NCBI GenBank assembly: GCA_032718475.1
Contig: JAUCBJ010006638.1
Location: 1 to 22,567, forward strand
DNA: 22,567 bases
Source of the DNA: Nemertoderma westbladi
Taxonomy: Eukaryota; Xenacoelomorpha; Nemertodermatida; Nemertodermatidae
Direction of reading: 5' to 3'
Below are positions 18,617 through 22,567 of the stretch, one piece after another. Made by a program: the position numbers and the translations under genes. Numbering within the stretch: the stretch's first letter is position 1; each line of letters opens with the position of its first letter. Under the pieces are notes generated by a model. The model saw nothing but the letters and a program-made list of their open reading frames with translations. It did not search any database and was not told the DNA's origin.

Positions 18617-18879
18617 AGTTCATGTTTAACTGGGGGATTCCATATTTAAGAGATACGGATGAGTGAGTCATACTTTTCATGCTTGCTGGCCAACTACACT
18701 TAATGGAACACAAATATAATCCCTGGATCCTAATCATTAATACCCTGTATTACATACTGTAGTTCTAATTCACCCAATACACCACTGCACTGATGCGTTT
18801 TCCCACATCTTATGAATCAATAATGGTTTGAGAGCTCCACCACTCCAGATTGCAATAAAGCCACCCTATTGCTTTTTAG
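18617..18879. other. Upstream flank of the actin promoter
   Basis: AT-rich, with no gene or clear element seen; it separates the repeat at 18581 from the promoter motifs. Confidence 0.4.
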
Positions 18880-19037
18880 CCAATCAGCATTCAGGAACAC
18901 AGTTCACCAGGGACGTAATAATGGCATTTCTGTATTTTATATTACCATATATGGTCTGAATCCATGGAAGGGAGAATCCACCATGTGGCTTCATGGTGAG
19001 TGGTTGTTATATATATCAACTTGGTAGTCCCAGAATT
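18880..19037 (+). promoter_or_regulatory. Actin-type promoter: CCAAT, CArG box, TATA
   Basis: A CCAAT box lies at 18880-18884. CCATATATGG at 18945-18954 is a perfect CArG box, CC(A/T)6GG, the serum-response-factor site typical of animal actin promoters. A TATA-like TTATATATAT lies at 19007-19016. A start about 30 bases after the TATA (near 19038) would place the CArG box at about -93 and the CCAAT at about -158, close to the usual actin arrangement. The start site is inferred, not seen. Confidence 0.75.
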
Positions 19038-19154
19038 ATCATAATTTGGTGTGGTATATAGAGTAATAGCTCATCTGTTTCAGTACACGCTGGTTTTGTC
19101 GAAGTTTAGTGAAACATTTTATTGGAATAGCGTCTGCTTACAGGCTTAACCGAG
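19038..19154 (+). other. Actin 5'UTR exon (predicted)
   Basis: The predicted non-coding first exon ends at GAG|GTATGT, a strong splice donor with GT at 19155. A leader intron just before the coding start is common in animal actin genes. The intron would run 19155-19698, with an acceptor ATTATTATTATAG ending at 19698. The 5' end is set only from the TATA position. Confidence 0.65.
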
Positions 19155-19664
19155 GTATGTTGTAAATTAATAGCTCTATTCTCAAAAAATTTTATTTCTT
19201 TATTGAATTTCATTTACCGGTCCCGTCTGCCGAGAAATCATTTTGCGTACTACTAACTCACTGGGTATTTTTTTAGCAGAACTCATTGATGGTTTGAACA
19301 ATTCGTAGCCGGGATACATAGGCCTATATGTTTTAGTAGTGCAGTAAGTTCGTCATTGGTTAGTGCCTTGTTTTTTAGTGGCATGATTATCTGATATACC
19401 AAATTTAGTTAATTACCAAATTTTAATAATCAGATTGGGAAATCTCCACATCAACATAATATGCACGTTTTTGATTGGCCTATCGGCTAATGAAATGTAT
19501 CAACTCGATTAAATTCATTTAGGTACTCGCCGTCCATTTAGTACAACAGGTCTAGGAACCCAAGACAGATTTTAGTACTTTACAAACTGTTGGAACGGTT
19601 TCTGAAAAACTTCCTCGAGATTTACTTTAATTAAGAGTTAATTAATAATTAATTAGTTATTTAA

Positions 19665-20836
<1,172 letters not shown>

Positions 20837-20986
20837 TTTCTGTTGTTTTTCATCAACCACATGATAACTGGACTCAAATCTCATTTCGTAAAATCAATGT
20901 ATGAAATAAAGGGAAGTACAGTAAACATGACACGAGTGGGGCGTTCCTTCGTGCAGCAAAAGCTGCCTCTGCGAACAATAATTATA
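20837..20986 (+). other. Junction zone between actin array and mitochondrial-type DNA
   Basis: Similarity to the actin unit stops at 20836 (CCTCCAT then TTTCTG). trnW starts at 20987, so the nuclear/mitochondrial boundary lies here. Read with mitochondrial code (TGA as Trp), a frame from 20836 stays open for 54 codons to a TAA at 20998-21000, overlapping trnW by 14 bases; it includes [14 protein letters not shown] do not recognise it; it may be the tail of a mitochondrial gene or chance. Confidence 0.45.
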
Positions 20987-21049
20987 CTATGGGCAGTTAA
21001 AAAAGCTGTTAGTCTTCAAAACTATTTATATAAATTATATTTCTCATAG
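20987..21049 (+). tRNA. trnW: Mitochondrial-type tRNA-Trp (anticodon TCA)
   Basis: The acceptor arms CTATGGG (20987-20993) and CTCATAG (21043-21049) pair over seven positions with one G-T. The D stem AGTT/AGCT and anticodon stem TTAGT/ACTAT (one mismatch at the outer pair) frame the loop CTTCAAA. TCA is the mitochondrial Trp anticodon that reads TGA and TGG. The T arm is short and AT-rich, as in many mitochondrial tRNAs. It abuts trnF directly. Confidence 0.8.
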
Positions 21050-21113
21050 ATCAGTATAGCTTATATTAAAGTTTTGTCTTGAAGCGGCAAGGAAATTATT
21101 TATAATTACCGGT
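21050..21113 (+). tRNA. trnF: Mitochondrial-type tRNA-Phe (anticodon GAA)
   Basis: The acceptor ATCAGTA (21050-21056) pairs with TACCGGT (21107-21113) with one A-C mismatch and one T-G pair. The D stem GCTT/AAGT, the anticodon stem TTGTC/GGCAA (one T-G) with loop TTGAAGC (anticodon GAA), and the T stem ATTA/TAAT complete a cloverleaf of 64 bases. It lies between trnW and rrnS with no spacer. The mismatch could be natural editing or an early sign of decay. Confidence 0.78.
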
Positions 21114-21114
21114 A

Positions 21115-21940
21115 TATTTTACAAAATTTTTTATAAAGTGTAGGCCCTATGGCCAACTGCGTTGTTAGTGGGGTCTCGGTCAGGCACTTTAAATAAGATT
21201 TCCATAGTATTTGGTATATTTTTCTTTTGTGCAATAAAAAAAATGGAAATTAAAAGTATTATCCACTTTTTTGTCGTATTTATTTGAGGAATCAAAAAAT
21301 CGTATAGCTCAGGGGCTCCAATTAAATAAGTTCCAGAGATTTCGGTTAGACTTATGAGGGTTTAAAAATATTACAAGATGTTGGCTCTAATTAAACTTTT
21401 ATAAAGTAGGTGAAATTAGTATAAATTAGGTAATTTTTTATTAGAGGAGTTATGCCGCTCAGAAAGGCTTAAGAATAAACGTGGATTAGATACCCACTTA
21501 TATTAGGCAGGGGGAGTTTGGTAATTTGTGTAATTTAAGGTTAAACCAAAAAGCGTATTTACTTGGCAGCAGAGAAGCCAAGACTTTGAGAATTTTGATG
21601 GTTAATCCGATGTTACTCGTTCAAAGGTGCAACTGATTGATACACAGCATTTGAATATCCGTTTAGTTTGAGGCTCTTTTGTGAGAAATAGTCCCTAAAA
21701 ATTTAGTTGATATAGTTTTTAATCTCTGGTCGATATGAAGCCAATTTAGTTGGCTTAATTTAAATACATTTCTCGATAGAGATAGTTGTATTAAATTATC
21801 TCAGCTTTTAGAGGCTGGGGCTTAGTGGATTAATTTGTAAAATTTAATAAAATGAAATTTTTGGCCTGTGTACATATTGCCCGTCACTTGCTTAAAGTAA
21901 TAAGTCGTAACAAAGTAGCGGTACATGAATGTGCGGCTTT
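21115..21940 (+). rRNA. rrnS: Mitochondrial small-subunit (12S) rRNA
   Basis: Conserved blocks appear in order: GGTCAGGCAC (about 21179), a degenerate 530-loop TTCCAGAGATTTCGGTTAGA (21331-21350) where CAGC.GCCGCGG is expected, GGATTAGATACCC (21483-21495), ACTTGGCAGC, GTACATATTGCCCGTCAC (about 21870-21887) and AAGTCGTAACAAAGTAGC (21902-21919). The length of about 826 bases fits an invertebrate 12S. The 3' domain is well conserved. The start is set by the end of trnF and the end by the last helix before the 40-base gap to nad1. It would form the small mitoribosomal subunit if this is true mtDNA; if a nuclear insert it is inactive. Confidence 0.92.
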
Positions 21941-21980
21941 ATGGCTCGCGTGTGGGACACCGTGGGTTTTAGTGTAGAAT
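21941..21980 (+). other. Short spacer between rrnS and nad1
   Basis: About 40 GC-richer bases; too short for a normal tRNA and no cloverleaf was found. A TAG at 21975-21977 closes the nad1 frame upstream, supporting the ATG at 21981 as start. Confidence 0.5.
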
Positions 21981-22567
21981 ATGGTTAGGCTAGCGATTAA
22001 TCTTCTTGCTTTTATTGTTCCTGTTATACTTTCTGCTGGGTTTCTAACCCTTTTTGAGCGCAAGATCATTGGATTTTCACAATTTCGACTCGGTCCCAAT
22101 ATTATTGGGACCTTTGGGGTGCTTCAACCTATCTCGGATGCCCTGAAACTTATTTTTAAAGAATATGTGGTAATTTCGAGGTCTATAGCTGTTTTTGGAT
22201 TTATTGGGGCTTCATTTATTCCTATCTCAGTAGCTTTTGTTGTTTGGCTTGTTTTTTCATATCCGCAATCTTGAGTGAATAGTGGGCTCTCTATTGTTGT
22301 TTTTTTTATTGTTTCCTCTCTTTCAATTTATGGGATTATGGGAGCGGGGTTTTTTTCCAATTCTAAATATTCGTTTATTGGGGGGCTTCGAGCTGTGGCT
22401 CAGTTTGTCTCTTATGAGGTAACAATAACAACTTTTGTTATTGTAGTAATTATTTTTGTAACTTCTTATGATATTATAGAAGCTCAAACTCGGACAAGGG
22501 TGATTTTTTGTGGGTGTGTGGTGTGTATGTGCTGGTTTATTACAATTCTAGCAGAAACAGCACGAGC
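21981..22567 (+). CDS. nad1: NADH dehydrogenase subunit 1, 5' part, mitochondrial code
   Basis: From the ATG at 21981 the frame is open to the right edge (195 codons plus 2 bases; the whole protein is usually about 300-320 residues) if TGA at 22272-22274 is read as Trp. ND1 is a core membrane subunit of respiratory complex I near the quinone channel. Landmarks are [68 protein letters not shown] and, at the edge, ILAETARA. Hydrophobic segments match the first transmembrane helices. AGG occurs at three or more sites, none at a conserved Arg (those use CGN), so AGG is probably Ser or Gly here, as in invertebrate or ascidian codes. No frameshift is seen. It abuts rrnS on the same strand. Confidence 0.93.

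Noticed and set aside
21884-22099. Minus-strand 71-codon frame across the end of rrnS and the start of nad1
   Set aside because: It is the complement of strongly supported rRNA and ND1 sequence.

Overview
This is a repeat-rich, mostly non-coding stretch of an animal nuclear genome that ends in mitochondrial-type DNA. The organism is a metazoan, probably a marine invertebrate. The evidence is a canonical actin first coding exon with an intron after codon 41, APE-type and RTE-like non-LTR retrotransposons, and a mitochondrial block read with TGA as Trp. The two short palindromes TACCGGTA and TAGGCCTA recur across the nuclear part. I cannot name the phylum. The mitochondrial order (trnW, trnF, rrnS, nad1 on one strand) and the actin intron position are compatible with a deuterostome such as a tunicate, but do not prove it.

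Layout. (1) 1-1549, minus strand: an uninterrupted 516-codon frame open at the left edge, with an Ala/Glu/Lys-rich helix; it could be a retroelement gag-like protein or a host exon. (2) 1550-5094: non-coding, with three separate tandem repeats (about 56 bp, 289 bp x2, 38 bp x3). (3) 5095-8878, minus strand: a decayed non-LTR retrotransposon (APE endonuclease plus the N-terminal half of its RT), split by a 1776-bp inverted-repeat DNA element with a 5-bp target duplication, and by a short SINE-like insert. (4) 8876-10262: three pieces of an RTE-like retrotransposon in plus/minus/plus order. (5) 10363-10630: a C2H2 zinc-finger relic. (6) 11283-11980: thirty copies of a 23-bp minisatellite. (7) 12620-13461: another RTE-like 3' fragment, abutted by an 868-bp GC-rich terminal-inverted-repeat element (13462-14329). 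(8) 14798-15152 and 16615-16929: 24-bp and 22-bp minisatellites. (9) 17496-18616: AT-rich DNA bounded by direct repeats. (10) 18880-19835: an actin promoter (CCAAT, CArG, TATA), a 5'UTR exon, an intron and the first coding exon. (11) 19782-20836: the 3' end of that exon plus its splice donor, repeated about 14 times in tandem. (12) 20837-22567: mitochondrial-type sequence (trnW, trnF, rrnS, 5' part of nad1), so either a nuclear insertion or an assembly chimera.

Most of the sequence is mobile-element wreckage and minisatellites. The most striking region is the actin locus: an apparently intact promoter and first exon run into a minisatellite made of actin coding sequence and its own 5' splice site, and the gene's remaining exons are replaced in this window by mitochondrial DNA.
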